Shown in pieces: positions 17,900 through 26,247 of a stretch of DNA of 64,000 nucleotides. The notes beneath the pieces were generated by a model. That model saw only the letters and a program-made list of their open reading frames with translations. It was not told where the DNA came from and did no database searches. Every line of letters starts with the position of its first letter. Positions within the stretch are counted from its first letter, which is position 1. A program made the translations under genes and the position numbers. This DNA is from Blautia luti (GTDB lineage Bacteria; Bacillota; Clostridia; Lachnospirales; Lachnospiraceae), in the NCBI RefSeq assembly GCF_013304735.1, contig NZ_JAAITI010000002.1, forward strand, positions 62,001 to 126,000. Direction: 5' to 3'.

Positions 17900-18130
17900 A
17901 TGCCAAGTAATACTTCTTCTAACAAAGCAGTTGTACCGGAAGCAAAAGGCGCACTTGACCGTTTTAAATACGAGGTAGCAAACGAGCTGGGCGTTCCGCT
18001 TACAGATGGATACAACGGAAACCTGACCTCCAAGCAGAATGGATCTGTTGGTGGATATATGGTCAAAAAAATGATTGAAGCGCAGGAACGTCAGATGTCC
18101 AGCGGTTCCCAGGGCGGCCAGCAGTATTAA
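17900..18130 (+). CDS. Alpha/beta-type small acid-soluble spore protein
   Basis: The 76-residue protein matches the SASP family that coats forespore DNA and protects it from UV and heat. Conserved parts are the ALDRFKYEVANELGV segment, which includes the germination-protease region (E-V-A), then LTSKQNGSVGGYMVKKMIE, the DNA-contact helix. The N terminus is Ser/Asn-rich and the C terminus Gln/Gly-rich. A perfect AAGGAGG ribosome site precedes ATG at 17900. It shows that the organism makes endospores. The gene is alone and ends at a bidirectional terminator. Confidence 0.95.
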   Translation: MPSNTSSNKAVVPEAKGALDRFKYEVANELGVPLTDGYNGNLTSKQNGSVGGYMVKKMIEAQERQMSSGSQGGQQY

Positions 18131-18190
18131 TCGTTCCGGGGATTTTAAGTAGATCTGTTTCCATGCAGAACTAAACACTTATACAAAAAA

Positions 18191-18236
18191 AGATGCTGTG
18201 TGACAGAGGTATTCCTGCCAGACAGCATCTTTTTTC
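18191..18236 (+). terminator. Bidirectional terminator between the SASP gene and the membrane protein gene
   Basis: AGATGCTGT (18191-18199) pairs with ACAGCATCT (18222-18230) around a 22-base loop. T-runs follow on both strands: 18229-18235 on the plus strand and the complement of 18185-18191 on the minus strand. It can therefore end both convergent genes. Confidence 0.85.
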
Positions 18237-18240
18237 TTAT

Positions 18241-19479
18241 TCAGGATCTCTCAGGAGCTCTTTTTCCGCAAAAGGATGTAAAATAAAACAAAATCGCCAG
18301 ACAACTGACGGCCAGCTCCCGATGTGTAAAAAAGGAATGGATATATGAATGGTTACTCATTATAAAATACCACACAAATGGCATACATGCTATAATTATA
18401 AAGACACTGTTACTGATAAAATTTATTTTATCAGTTTTTTTCTGAACACACCGGATCAACAGATAAACTACAAAAATCAATACCAGAACCAGTATTATTT
18501 TGGGAGAATTGGAAATATTTACTTTCCAGACATCCATATGTGTCCATGTATCATTACCGTTACTGGTAGATACACGAAAAGCAGCGGTATCTACTGCATT
18601 TTTAAGTACATTTTCACGAAGGATCAGACTTGAAATCAGCCACTTCGAGGCCCACATTCCTCCATAACCGATTCCCCATGATAACGTATAGCCCACCATA
18701 TTCTTCCATTTCCCAAAACATCTGGAATTTTCGTCTGATATGATCGCAAAACATAGCAAAAATCCTACGCTTACCAACGGATATGTTAAAAGATCCAGAT
18801 ATGCAGTTACGATCCCGGAAAACAAAAACAGCAGTCCATATTGAGCATGAAAATTTTTTTCATATTTCAGCATGACCAGAATTTCCAGCAGTACCGGAAT
18901 AAAAACTGTGGAAAACTGGAGAGATTTTCCCACTATATTTAAAGGAAAAAACATCAGCGTGATCAGAAATGGAAAGATATATCTGTTCCTGCCTTTTTTC
19001 TGCATAAGAAGACAAATCCAGACTATCAGCAAAAGATCCGTAAAAATAATCAGACTCCTTATTTGCTGATAATTAAAAACTTCCAGAAGAAGTTTAAGTG
19101 GGACAAGATATCCATGCCAGTACCTTGCATAAGATACCGATTTAGCATCTTTATCGTTCCTGTGTTCCAGCCAGGTTACAGCATATTTATCAGAATTTCT
19201 TTTTTTATAATTTCCGAAGGCCTTCTGAAGCAGCGGATACTTACTGTCATAGGATGCCATATTCAACATTATTGCATCGGTATAATTATCCCTCATTGTT
19301 CCCAAAATTCCAGGAGTCTCCACCGGATAATTCCCTTCTTCTGTCAAAACGGCCACAGATTCTTCCACATGTTTGTCTATGGATCTTTGCGGCAACGCGT
19401 AAGCAGCGGCCAGCAAAAAACTTCCACCTATAACAGAACATAAAAAAGCTGTAATATATGTAAATAAAGTTTTCTTCAT
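18241..19479 (-). CDS. Unidentified polytopic membrane protein
   Basis: The 412-residue protein has an N-terminal membrane anchor (about residues 8-26), a soluble exported part of about 110 residues (Asp/Tyr/Asn-rich, to about residue 135), then eight or so membrane helices and a basic C terminus. This layout, with a large loop after the first helix, resembles GT-C type membrane glycosyltransferases or related polysaccharide proteins, but no catalytic Asp motif could be pinned down, so I give no function. The ATG at 19479 is chosen because AAGGAG lies nine bases upstream; an in-frame ATG at 19497 is ahead of that site. It has its own promoter and a shared terminator. Confidence 0.7.
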   Translation of the reverse strand: MKKTLFTYITAFLCSVIGGSFLLAAAYALPQRSIDKHVEESVAVLTEEGNYPVETPGILGTMRDNYTDAIMLNMASYDSKYPLLQKAFGNYKKRNSDKYAVTWLEHRNDKDAKSVSYARYWHGYLVPLKLLLEVFNYQQIRSLIIFTDLLLIVWICLLMQKKGRNRYIFPFLITLMFFPLNIVGKSLQFSTVFIPVLLEILVMLKYEKNFHAQYGLLFLFSGIVTAYLDLLTYPLVSVGFLLCFAIISDENSRCFGKWKNMVGYTLSWGIGYGGMWASKWLISSLILRENVLKNAVDTAAFRVSTSNGNDTWTHMDVWKVNISNSPKIILVLVLIFVVYLLIRCVQKKTDKINFISNSVFIIIACMPFVWYFIMSNHSYIHSFFTHRELAVSCLAILFYFTSFCGKRAPERS

Positions 19480-19511
19480 ATACCTGTTCTCCTTCAATTT
19501 AATACTTTATA

Positions 19512-19540
19512 ATAGTATCATATTATTCACATTGACACAA
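19512..19540 (-). promoter_or_regulatory. Sigma-A promoter of the membrane protein gene
   Basis: The minus strand reads TTGTGT (19535-19540), 17 bases, TACTAT (19512-19517), 32 bases before the chosen start. Confidence 0.6.
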
Positions 19541-19561
19541 GGAGACAGTATATTTGGTTTT

Positions 19562-20185
19562 CTACAGCAGTTTCTGTAATTTCCTGTACACTACTTCTGC
19601 AAATTTTTTATGTCCTTCCGCATTAAGATGTTCCTGATCTGCCTCACAGCACTTGACATGATCGGCGGCCGGAAGAAATTCAATTTGCCGGTCCCTGGCT
19701 ATTTTTTCATAAACAGGCTGGAGATTTCTGGAAACAGTTACCGATTCTCTGGAAAACTCCTGGTCATATTCCTCCTGCCACACCTTTTTCCCAAGATAAA
19801 TCGGTGATATCAGAAGAACTTCAGCTTTTGGTGCATATTCCTGAATCTGATCCAGAAGACGGCTGATTCCCTTTCCGATCACGTCTGCCGATGCGCCAAA
19901 TACCGTTTTGCAGTCATTGGTTCCCAGCATCAGAGTGATTACATCTACCTGGGCATGTGTTTCCAGCAATGTGGGCAGAAGTGCCGTGCCTTTTCTTCCA
20001 TCACGGAGAGGATCTTCAAAAACTGTTGTCCTTCCGCAAAGTCCCTCTTCAATAATCCTGTATTCTTCCTGATTCAGTTTTTCCTGAAGAAGACTGGTCC
20101 AGCGCACACCCCATGGAAGTCTTTTTCTGCTTTCGCCATCATATCCCCAGGTATTGGAGTCTCCAAAACATAATATCTGCTTCAT
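19562..20185 (-). CDS. SGNH/GDSL-type hydrolase
   Basis: The 207-residue protein is an SGNH-fold esterase, probably acting on acetyl or acyl esters of carbohydrates or lipids. The nucleophile block is ILCFGDSNTWGYD (Ser10 in GDSN), block III is TLMLGTNDCK (Gly and Asn) and the catalytic Asp-His pair is in the C-terminal D-Q-E-H-L-N segment. No signal peptide is seen, so it is likely cytoplasmic. Start at ATG 20185, with AGAGGA upstream; an in-frame extension to 20263 runs back over the promoter. The gene stands alone. Confidence 0.9.
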   Translation of the reverse strand: MKQILCFGDSNTWGYDGESRKRLPWGVRWTSLLQEKLNQEEYRIIEEGLCGRTTVFEDPLRDGRKGTALLPTLLETHAQVDVITLMLGTNDCKTVFGASADVIGKGISRLLDQIQEYAPKAEVLLISPIYLGKKVWQEEYDQEFSRESVTVSRNLQPVYEKIARDRQIEFLPAADHVKCCEADQEHLNAEGHKKFAEVVYRKLQKLL

Positions 20186-20234
20186 CTTTATATCCTCTTT
20201 TTCATATATGTTTACTATGTTTATTGATGTAGCT

Positions 20235-20263
20235 ATCGTATCATGGCTTTTCCAGTTCGTCAA
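20235..20263 (-). promoter_or_regulatory. Sigma-A promoter of the GDSL hydrolase gene
   Basis: The minus strand reads TTGACG (20258-20263), 17 bases, TACGAT (20235-20240). Confidence 0.7.
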
Positions 20264-20276
20264 ATATATAAAAGAA

Positions 20277-20311
20277 ATAGCCTGCTATAGTTGTTCGCTA
20301 TAGCAGGCTAT
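20277..20311 (-). terminator. Terminator hairpin after the DUF6465 gene
   Basis: A perfect 14-base stem (20277-20290 with 20298-20311, sequence ATAGCCTGCTATAG and its complement) closes a 7-base loop. On the minus strand it is followed by TTTCTTTTATAT. It lies about 60 bases after the gene end and just before the next promoter. Confidence 0.75.
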
Positions 20312-20371
20312 CCGATATACTCATAAAATGTATACGTTCGTTCAAACAGATCATTAAATTGTCAATTCTGA

Positions 20372-20923
20372 TCAGAGACCAATAAATCCTGTAACATCTC
20401 CATTAATTACATAATGAGCTCCATTATCTTCCGGTTTGATATAAATCTTGAGATCTTTCAGATCAGAAGCTTTTTTGCCCATATCATCTGTCCAGATCTT
20501 TCTGATCCGGTCAGCAACTTCGGAAGTATGTATCTCTTTACCCCAGTACTGAACATATACTTCTGTAACTGTCTCTGTTTTTTTAGCAGTTGTTTTTCTT
20601 GTTGTTGTTTTAGCAGCTGTCTTTGTGGTTTTCTTTGCTGTTGTTGTTTTTCTTACTGTTTTCTTTGCAGCAGGTTTCTTTGCCGGTTCTTCCACCTCGG
20701 CAGCAACTGGCTTCTCTTCAACAGTTTTTGTTTCTGCTGGTTTTGTTTCTACTGGTTTTTCAGCTGCTTTTGTCTCTACAGAAACTTTTGCATCGTCTGT
20801 TTTCGGTGTTTCAGCCTTAACGGCATTCTCTTCGGATGTGGTTACTACAGATTTTGCAGGAGTCTCACTTACTGAAGCCGTTTTTACAGTTGTCTTGGTT
20901 GCAGCTTTCTTTGTTCTAGCCAT
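20372..20923 (-). CDS. DUF6465 protein with histone H1-like Lys/Ala/Thr tail
   Basis: The 183-residue protein has two parts. Residues 1 to about 120 are low complexity, made of Lys, Ala, Thr, Glu, Pro and Val: an alternating acidic/basic stretch (about 20-85) followed by a strongly basic run of K-K-T/A-K-T repeats (about 85-118), very like histone H1 C-terminal tails. Residues 120-183 are a compact domain (VYVQYWGKEIHTSEVADRI ... IYIKPEDNGAHYVING) that I recognise as the DUF6465 type. A nucleic-acid-binding role is plausible but inferred only from composition. It has its own promoter and terminator and an AAGGAGG site. Confidence 0.8.
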   Translation of the reverse strand: MARTKKAATKTTVKTASVSETPAKSVVTTSEENAVKAETPKTDDAKVSVETKAAEKPVETKPAETKTVEEKPVAAEVEEPAKKPAAKKTVRKTTTAKKTTKTAAKTTTRKTTAKKTETVTEVYVQYWGKEIHTSEVADRIRKIWTDDMGKKASDLKDLKIYIKPEDNGAHYVINGDVTGFIGL

Positions 20924-20969
20924 TTGATAGCCTCCTTACAAGGGATTTGTTAATCTTTTCTCGAAGTTA

Positions 20970-20998
20970 AGGATATCACTTTTCATGACTTAACGCAA
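20970..20998 (-). promoter_or_regulatory. Sigma-A promoter of the DUF6465 gene
   Basis: The minus strand reads TTGCGT (20993-20998), 17 bases, TATCCT (20970-20975), about 47 bases before the start codon and directly after the recG stop. Confidence 0.55.
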
Positions 20999-21000
20999 GA

Positions 21001-23061
21001 TCAGATACCGAGATTTTCCAGATCTTCACTCATATAATCAAGTAACCGTGCTTTTAAAAGTTCATGTTGCGGCAGACACAGATCGAAATCCAATGCCAGA
21101 ATTTCTCCTGCTGTTTCACTTGCATCTTTTAATATACCGGCATCATTGTAGATATCACCAATCTTAAATTCCATCAGTCCGCTTTGACGAATTCCAAAAA
21201 GATCTCCCGGACCACGAAGTTTCAAATCTTCTCCGGCAATAAAAAATCCGTCATTGGATTCATTCAGAATTTTCAGTCGTTTGGAAGTATCTTCTTCATT
21301 GTTTCCCTGAATAAAAATACAGTATGACTGATGTTCCCCACGTCCTACGCGCCCACGAAGCTGATGAAGCTGAGCAAGTCCAAAACGTTCTGCATTTTCC
21401 ACCATCATGACCGTCGCGTTTGGTACATTGACCCCGACTTCTACAACGGTTGTGGATACAAGGATCTGGATTTCTCCTGACGCAAAAGATTCCATAATCT
21501 TATTTTTTTCTTTTGGTTTCATCTTTCCATGCAGAATTTCTATACGGATATCTTCCGGCAATGCTTCCCGGAGTTTTTCTGCATAATCCGTTACATTTTC
21601 CGCATCCAGCCCTTCACTTTCTTCAACCATGGGGCAGATTACATAAGCCTGCCTTCCTGCATGGACTTGTTTTTCTATAAAAGAATACGCTTTCGGACGA
21701 TAGGCTGTTCCTACTACACAGTTTTTGATCGGGAGACGTTTGGCAGGAAGTTCATCGATAATGGAAATATCCAGATCTCCATACAAAATAATTGCCAGCG
21801 TTCTTGGAATTGGTGTCGCACTCATAACCAGAACATGTGGAGGATTCCCCCTGGTTGTCAGTGCTTCTCTCTGCCGAACACCAAATCTGTGCTGTTCATC
21901 TGTAATCACAAGACCAAGATTCTTATATTCTACTTTTTCCTGAATCAGAGCATGGGTTCCAATAATAATATTAACTTCTCCGTCTGCAATCTTCTGATAG
22001 ATCTCCCGTTTCTGTTTCGCTGTTGTCGATCCGGTCAGAAGTACAGGACGACAGGAAGTAATCTTCTGTTCTTCCATCAGATTCAGAAATCCCTCATAAT
22101 GCTGATTCGCAAGTACTTCTGTAGGCACCATCAAAGCACTTTGAAAACCATTCTCTGCCGAAAGTATCATCGCAAGAAATGCAATCACCGTTTTTCCACT
22201 TCCGACATCTCCCTGTACCAGCCGTGACATCAGCTTATGGCCGCTCAAATCTCTTTCAATCTCATGCCATACATTTTTCTGAGCATTTGTCAGTTCATAG
22301 GGCAAACCTTCTATGATTTCCTCCGTCGTCCATACCGGTTTCATGGGAAAAGTATTCAAAGCCTCTTCTGTTTTTTCTTTCAGAAGCTGCACTGCCAGCA
22401 CAAAAAGAAGAAACTCATCAAACACCAGTCTTTTTCTCGCAGTAAGCAGTTCCTGCATATTTTTCGGAAAATGTATAGTACGTACCGCAAAATTATCATC
22501 TGCCAGCTGATAACGTTCCCGGATCTCTTCTGGCAAATATTCGGTTTTCAAAGGCCGTGTGTCAAGAACCTGATGAACCAGCTTCGTGATTGCCTTATTG
22601 GAAAGCCCTTTGGTCAGTGCATACACCGGTTGCATACTGTGAACAATCTCTTCATACGCTGCAGGGGTGAAAATTTCTGGATGTTCCATCTGCAGACGAC
22701 CTTTTTTGCGGATAATCTTTCCGCGTAAAATAAATACACTGCCCTTTTTCAGACTTCCTCGCAAATACGGCGCATTAAACCAGGCAACTGGAAGACGCCC
22801 GCTCTGATCCGCCACGGTTGTAGAAAGTACCTGCAGATTACGTACCTGATTAATATAGAGACTGCCAGTTATTGTTGCACGGATGGAAACTGTTTTTCCT
22901 TCCTCTGCCGTCCCAATCTCAACCGGCTCTTCATATACATCGTAAGTTCGCGGATAATAACGGAGAAGCTCCTCCACTGTCGTAATTCCGATCTTCTGGA
23001 AAAGCTTCTCTGTTTTATCACCCACGCCTTTTAATTCACGTAAAGGTGTTTTATCATTCAT
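21001..23061 (-). CDS. recG: ATP-dependent DNA helicase RecG
   Basis: RecG remodels stalled forks and branched DNA. The 686-residue protein has the N-terminal wedge/OB domain (about residues 1-230, LRELKGVGDKTEKLFQKIGI at the start) and two helicase domains: Walker A in LVQGDVGSGKTVIAF, the DEQHRFG box, the TPIPRTLAIILYGDLD motif, and motifs V-VI in STTVVEVGVNVPNATVM and QLRGRVGRG. Length is normal. It follows the DAK2 gene by 12 bases and probably shares the promoter at 25158-25186. Confidence 0.97.
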   Translation of the reverse strand: MNDKTPLRELKGVGDKTEKLFQKIGITTVEELLRYYPRTYDVYEEPVEIGTAEEGKTVSIRATITGSLYINQVRNLQVLSTTVADQSGRLPVAWFNAPYLRGSLKKGSVFILRGKIIRKKGRLQMEHPEIFTPAAYEEIVHSMQPVYALTKGLSNKAITKLVHQVLDTRPLKTEYLPEEIRERYQLADDNFAVRTIHFPKNMQELLTARKRLVFDEFLLFVLAVQLLKEKTEEALNTFPMKPVWTTEEIIEGLPYELTNAQKNVWHEIERDLSGHKLMSRLVQGDVGSGKTVIAFLAMILSAENGFQSALMVPTEVLANQHYEGFLNLMEEQKITSCRPVLLTGSTTAKQKREIYQKIADGEVNIIIGTHALIQEKVEYKNLGLVITDEQHRFGVRQREALTTRGNPPHVLVMSATPIPRTLAIILYGDLDISIIDELPAKRLPIKNCVVGTAYRPKAYSFIEKQVHAGRQAYVICPMVEESEGLDAENVTDYAEKLREALPEDIRIEILHGKMKPKEKNKIMESFASGEIQILVSTTVVEVGVNVPNATVMMVENAERFGLAQLHQLRGRVGRGEHQSYCIFIQGNNEEDTSKRLKILNESNDGFFIAGEDLKLRGPGDLFGIRQSGLMEFKIGDIYNDAGILKDASETAGEILALDFDLCLPQHELLKARLLDYMSEDLENLGI

Positions 23062-23073
23062 TTTTTCTACTCT

Positions 23074-24735
23074 TTATTCTACGGAAATCAGGTAATAATA
23101 AATTGGCTGACCACCCTGGTTCAACTCAACTTCACACTCCGGATATTTCTCCGCAAGCGCATCGGAAAGTGCCTCCGCATCCGCTTCGGATACATCTTCA
23201 CCATAGTATACACTGATGATCTCTGCTTCCTCATCGATCATTTCCGCTACCATATCTTCTGCTACCTGAAGGCGTTCCTTACCTACTGCAAGAATACCTG
23301 CATCACCGATTCCCATGATATCACCCTCATGGATTTCTTTATCATCAATGCGGGTATCACGAACGGCATAGGTAACCTGACCGGTTTTCACTCTGGAAAT
23401 CGCCTCTGTCATAGAAGCAAGATTTTCCTCACCATTCTTTTCAGGAACAAAACTGATCATTGCGGAAATTCCCTGTGGAATCGTCTTCGTCGGCACTACA
23501 ATAATTTCCTTGTCTTCTGTCAGATCTCTTGCCTGATTTGCTGCAAGAATGATATTTTTATTATTCGGGAAAATGTAAATCGTTTTTGCATTTACTTTTT
23601 CAATGGCATTGAGCATATCTTCTGTACTTGGATTCATAGTCTGACCACCTTCAATCAGGTAATCTACGCCAAGTTCACGGAAAATCTGAGAAAGTCCCTC
23701 TCCTACGGATACAGAAATAAATCCGTTTTCTTTCGGTGGCTCTTTCTCCTTCTCGGCCTGTTCTCTGGCAAGTTTCTCTGCATCTTTGATCAGTTTCTCC
23801 TGATGCTCCTCGCGCATATTGTCAATTTTCATACGGGAAAGCTGTCCATATGTGAGTGCACGTTCAAATGCCTGTCCCGGATGATTTGTGTGTACATGGA
23901 CCTTTACAATTTCATCGTCTGCTACCAGTACAATGGAATCTCCAATCGAATCCAAGAATTCACGGAAGCGGTTGATTTCTTCCTGCGGAAGCGGTTTCTC
24001 AAGAAGAATGATAAATTCTGTACAATATCCAAATTTAATATCAGCCTCAGCCTGCGGAGAAATCTTGGTTACTTTCGGAGCAGCAGATGCCTCGAACTGG
24101 GAATAATCCACCTCTTTCCCATGGTATCCGTCAATGGCTCCACGAAAAACCTCCAGAAGTCCCTGTCCGCCGGAATCCACAACACCTGCTTCTTTCAGAA
24201 CCGGGAGCATTTCCGGAGTTCTGGCAAGCGTTTCCTCTGCATGCTGAAAAATCCCATCAAAAAATGATTCCAGATCCTCTGCTGTATCTGCAAGTTCTGC
24301 CGCTCTGTCTGCTGCTGCTCTGGCAACGGTAAGGATCGTTCCTTCCTTCGGCTTCATAACTGCCTTATATGCTGTTTCAACACCTCGCTCCATAGCTGCG
24401 GCGATAGCAGGTGCATCCAGATCATTAAGTTTACGTACACCTCTGGTAAAACCACGCAGAAGCTGTGACAGAATAACACCGGAATTACCTCTGGCTCCAC
24501 GAAGAGAACCAGATGAAATAGCCTTCGCCAGCGTTTCCATATCCGGATCTGTAAGAGCACCTACTTCGGAAGCGGCAGACATGATGGTAAGTGTCATGTT
24601 CGTTCCCGTATCCCCGTCAGGTACGGGAAACACATTCAGTTCATTAATCCATTCTTTCTTCGCTTCCAGATTCTTGGCTCCTGCCAGAAACATTCTGGAA
24701 AGTATTTTAGCATCTATGGTTTTGTTATTCACCAC
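23074..24735 (-). CDS. fakA: DAK2-domain protein, FakA/YloV-type fatty acid kinase
   Basis: The 553-residue protein has an N-terminal DAK2 (dihydroxyacetone kinase-like ATP-binding) domain with FPVPDGDTGTNMTLT near residue 35 and RGARGNSGVILSQLLRG near 78, a middle domain and a C-terminal DegV-interacting or phosphatase-like region. In Staphylococcus FakA phosphorylates fatty acids bound to FakB (DegV family) for phospholipid synthesis; no fakB is seen here. The start is GTG at 24735, with GAGGAGG upstream. The order asp23-fakA-recG is common in Firmicutes and supports the call. Confidence 0.88.
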   Translation of the reverse strand: MVNNKTIDAKILSRMFLAGAKNLEAKKEWINELNVFPVPDGDTGTNMTLTIMSAASEVGALTDPDMETLAKAISSGSLRGARGNSGVILSQLLRGFTRGVRKLNDLDAPAIAAAMERGVETAYKAVMKPKEGTILTVARAAADRAAELADTAEDLESFFDGIFQHAEETLARTPEMLPVLKEAGVVDSGGQGLLEVFRGAIDGYHGKEVDYSQFEASAAPKVTKISPQAEADIKFGYCTEFIILLEKPLPQEEINRFREFLDSIGDSIVLVADDEIVKVHVHTNHPGQAFERALTYGQLSRMKIDNMREEHQEKLIKDAEKLAREQAEKEKEPPKENGFISVSVGEGLSQIFRELGVDYLIEGGQTMNPSTEDMLNAIEKVNAKTIYIFPNNKNIILAANQARDLTEDKEIIVVPTKTIPQGISAMISFVPEKNGEENLASMTEAISRVKTGQVTYAVRDTRIDDKEIHEGDIMGIGDAGILAVGKERLQVAEDMVAEMIDEEAEIISVYYGEDVSEADAEALSDALAEKYPECEVELNQGGQPIYYYLISVE

Positions 24736-24752
24736 AAGTTCCTCCTCTAAAA

Positions 24753-25112
24753 CTAATCTATAGCGCGTACGCCTTCAACCATAATGTTAATCTTTTCGAT
24801 CTCCATTCCTGTAAAGGCTTCGACTTTATATTTTACATTGTTGACAAGATTGTCTGCAATAGTACTGATATTCACGCCATATGCTACGATGACATGGAAA
24901 TTCAGTCGGATCTTATTATCATCGGTAATCTTAACACTGATACCATGTTTCAGGCTGTCAATACGTAAAAGTTTAACCAGTCCATCCTTCATACTGATAG
25001 CTGCCATTCCAATAATACCAAAGCATTCTACCGCCACACTGCCGGCATAGGTTGCGATGACATCCGTATCAATTACGATCTGACCCAATCCGGAATCTAT
25101 ACGTCCATTCAT
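24753..25112 (-). CDS. Asp23/Gls24-family envelope stress protein
   Basis: The 119-residue protein matches the Asp23 (YloU) family: IVIDTDVIATYAGSVAVECFGIIGM near residues 12-36, a middle ISVKITDDNKIRLNFHVIVAYG strand pair and the C-terminal VEAFTGMEIEKINIMVEGVR. Members are membrane-associated envelope stress factors; the molecular role is not settled. It is the first gene of the asp23-fakA-recG unit and has a GGAGG site. Confidence 0.9.
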   Translation of the reverse strand: MNGRIDSGLGQIVIDTDVIATYAGSVAVECFGIIGMAAISMKDGLVKLLRIDSLKHGISVKITDDNKIRLNFHVIVAYGVNISTIADNLVNNVKYKVEAFTGMEIEKINIMVEGVRAID

Positions 25113-25157
25113 ATGGTTACCTCCACTGTTTCATTTAAAATTAAATTATATAAATCT

Positions 25158-25186
25158 ATTATAACCTTTTTTTTCCGAGAACACAA
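25158..25186 (-). promoter_or_regulatory. Sigma-A promoter of asp23-fakA-recG
   Basis: The minus strand reads TTGTGT (25181-25186), 17 bases including eight A, then TATAAT (25158-25163). It diverges from the rpmB promoter about 95 bases away. Confidence 0.7.
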
Positions 25187-25281
25187 CGCTTAATTTCGCC
25201 ATGATTTTCATGGTTCTCTCCAATATAAAGCAGTGATAAAAAAACTCTTTGCAGAATTTTTGATAAATTTCCTTTTTTTGC

Positions 25282-25310
25282 TTGCAAAAGAGCAATTCAT
25301 CTGTTAAAAT
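25282..25310 (+). promoter_or_regulatory. Sigma-A promoter of rpmB
   Basis: TTGCAA (25282-25287), 17 bases, TAAAAT (25305-25310), 30 bases before the start codon. Confidence 0.75.
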
Positions 25311-25340
25311 GGTGACTGTTGATAAAAGGAGGTGCTATTC

Positions 25341-25529
25341 ATGGCTAAATGTGCAATCTGCGATAAAGGAGCTCATTTCGGAAACAATGTGAGTCATTCC
25401 CATAGAAGATCCAACAAAATGTGGAAATCTAACGTTAAATCCGTCAGAGTAAAAACAACTGCCGGCGGAGCAAAGAAAATGTATGTATGTACTTCTTGTT
25501 TAAGATCCGGAAAAGTTGAGAGAGCGTAA
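25341..25529 (+). CDS. rpmB: 50S ribosomal protein L28
   Basis: The 62-residue L28 is a small basic protein of the large ribosomal subunit. It contains MAKCAICDKGAHFGNNVSHS and, further on, the SHRRSNKMWKSNVKSV core, and keeps four Cys (CAIC near the start, CTSC is the second pair), so it is the zinc-ribbon form. ATG 25341 follows AAAGGAGGTG; an in-frame ATG three codons earlier overlaps the ribosome site and is not used. It is a single gene with its own promoter and terminator. Confidence 0.97.
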   Translation: MAKCAICDKGAHFGNNVSHSHRRSNKMWKSNVKSVRVKTTAGGAKKMYVCTSCLRSGKVERA

Positions 25530-25541
25530 GTAGTATCGTAT

Positions 25542-25570
25542 GCCCCCGTAGAATGCGGGGGCTGTTTTTT
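25542..25570 (+). terminator. Rho-independent terminator of rpmB
   Basis: GCCCCCG (25542-25548) pairs with CGGGGGC (25556-25562) around a 7-base loop, followed by TGTTTTTT. Confidence 0.9.
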
Positions 25571-25628
25571 ACCTTTTTATAAAAATTCAAAACAAAAGGG
25601 AGGCATGCCTTAACCGCACACTTCCCCT

Positions 25629-25766
25629 TTATCTGCAAAACATATGATATCCACATAGCAGACATATCACTGCAATTGAAATCACAATAAAATTTTCTGT
25701 AATAAGAATTCCAAGAACCATTCCAACCCCGATAAAAAACAGCATAAAACCTGTTAGCTTTCCCAC
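25629..25766 (-). CDS. Possible small membrane protein (45 residues)
   Basis: An open frame on the minus strand from GTG 25766 (or ATG 25745, 38 residues) to a TAA at 25629-25631 encodes a hydrophobic peptide: GFMLFFIGVGMVLGILITEN, then IVISIAVICLLCGYHMFC. Two hydrophobic halves joined by T-E-N look like a membrane hairpin or one long segment. The frame is closed by a stop 11 codons before the GTG. No strong ribosome site is seen, which weakens the call. It fills an otherwise empty 349-base gap between rpmB and gerW and lies on the same strand as, and downstream of, gerW. Confidence 0.4.
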   Translation of the reverse strand: MGKLTGFMLFFIGVGMVLGILITENFIVISIAVICLLCGYHMFCR

Positions 25767-25878
25767 TCCTGTCTGCCCATTTCTCTTTTCTTGTTACAGT
25801 ATATGCACAGAACCGAAAGTAAGTACTGTCTACAGCCGCAAAATCTTATGTCATTCCGAAACCGGCTAAAAAACACTT

Positions 25879-26247
25879 CTATTCTTCCTTATCCGTATCG
25901 TCATCTCCGCCTGCACCTGGTACAAAACGATTTACAAAATCCGGAACCATATCCAGAACCTTGGTAAGTCCATCCTGATTCTTCACATTCACAAGTTTGG
26001 TAGTTCCATTCTGGATCACAAGTACTGCACAGGGAGTCATTTTTCCGGCGAGTCCCCCACCTCCGTTGTTCTTCTTGTCTCCCTCAAAGGCTCCGGCACC
26101 TACACCGAAAGATACATCGACAAGAGGAAGGATAATCGTATCACCTACATGAATAGCATCTCCTACAACAGTTTTGGCAGATACAAAACCATCCATTCCT
26201 TTAAACAATGAGTTCACGGTATCCTTGAAATTATTCTCTTTCTCCAT
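25879..26247 (-). CDS. gerW: GerW/YtfJ-family sporulation protein
   Basis: The 122-residue protein matches YtfJ (GerW), a forespore protein needed for proper germination responses in Bacillus. The typical pattern is visible: an N-terminal helix, VVGDAIHVGDTIILPLVDVSFG, a Gly-rich GAGAFEG...GGGGLAGK stretch and PCAVLVIQNGTTKLVNVKN, ending in an acidic tail. The start lies 17 bases inside the upstream DUF2953 gene, so the two are coupled, as ytfI-ytfJ are in Bacillus. Confidence 0.88.
   Translation of the reverse strand: MEKENNFKDTVNSLFKGMDGFVSAKTVVGDAIHVGDTIILPLVDVSFGVGAGAFEGDKKNNGGGGLAGKMTPCAVLVIQNGTTKLVNVKNQDGLTKVLDMVPDFVNRFVPGAGGDDDTDKEE

Noticed and set aside
23329-24267. 312-codon plus-strand open frame opposite the fakA-like gene
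   Set aside because: It lies wholly inside a recognised gene, has no ribosome site and no domain features.
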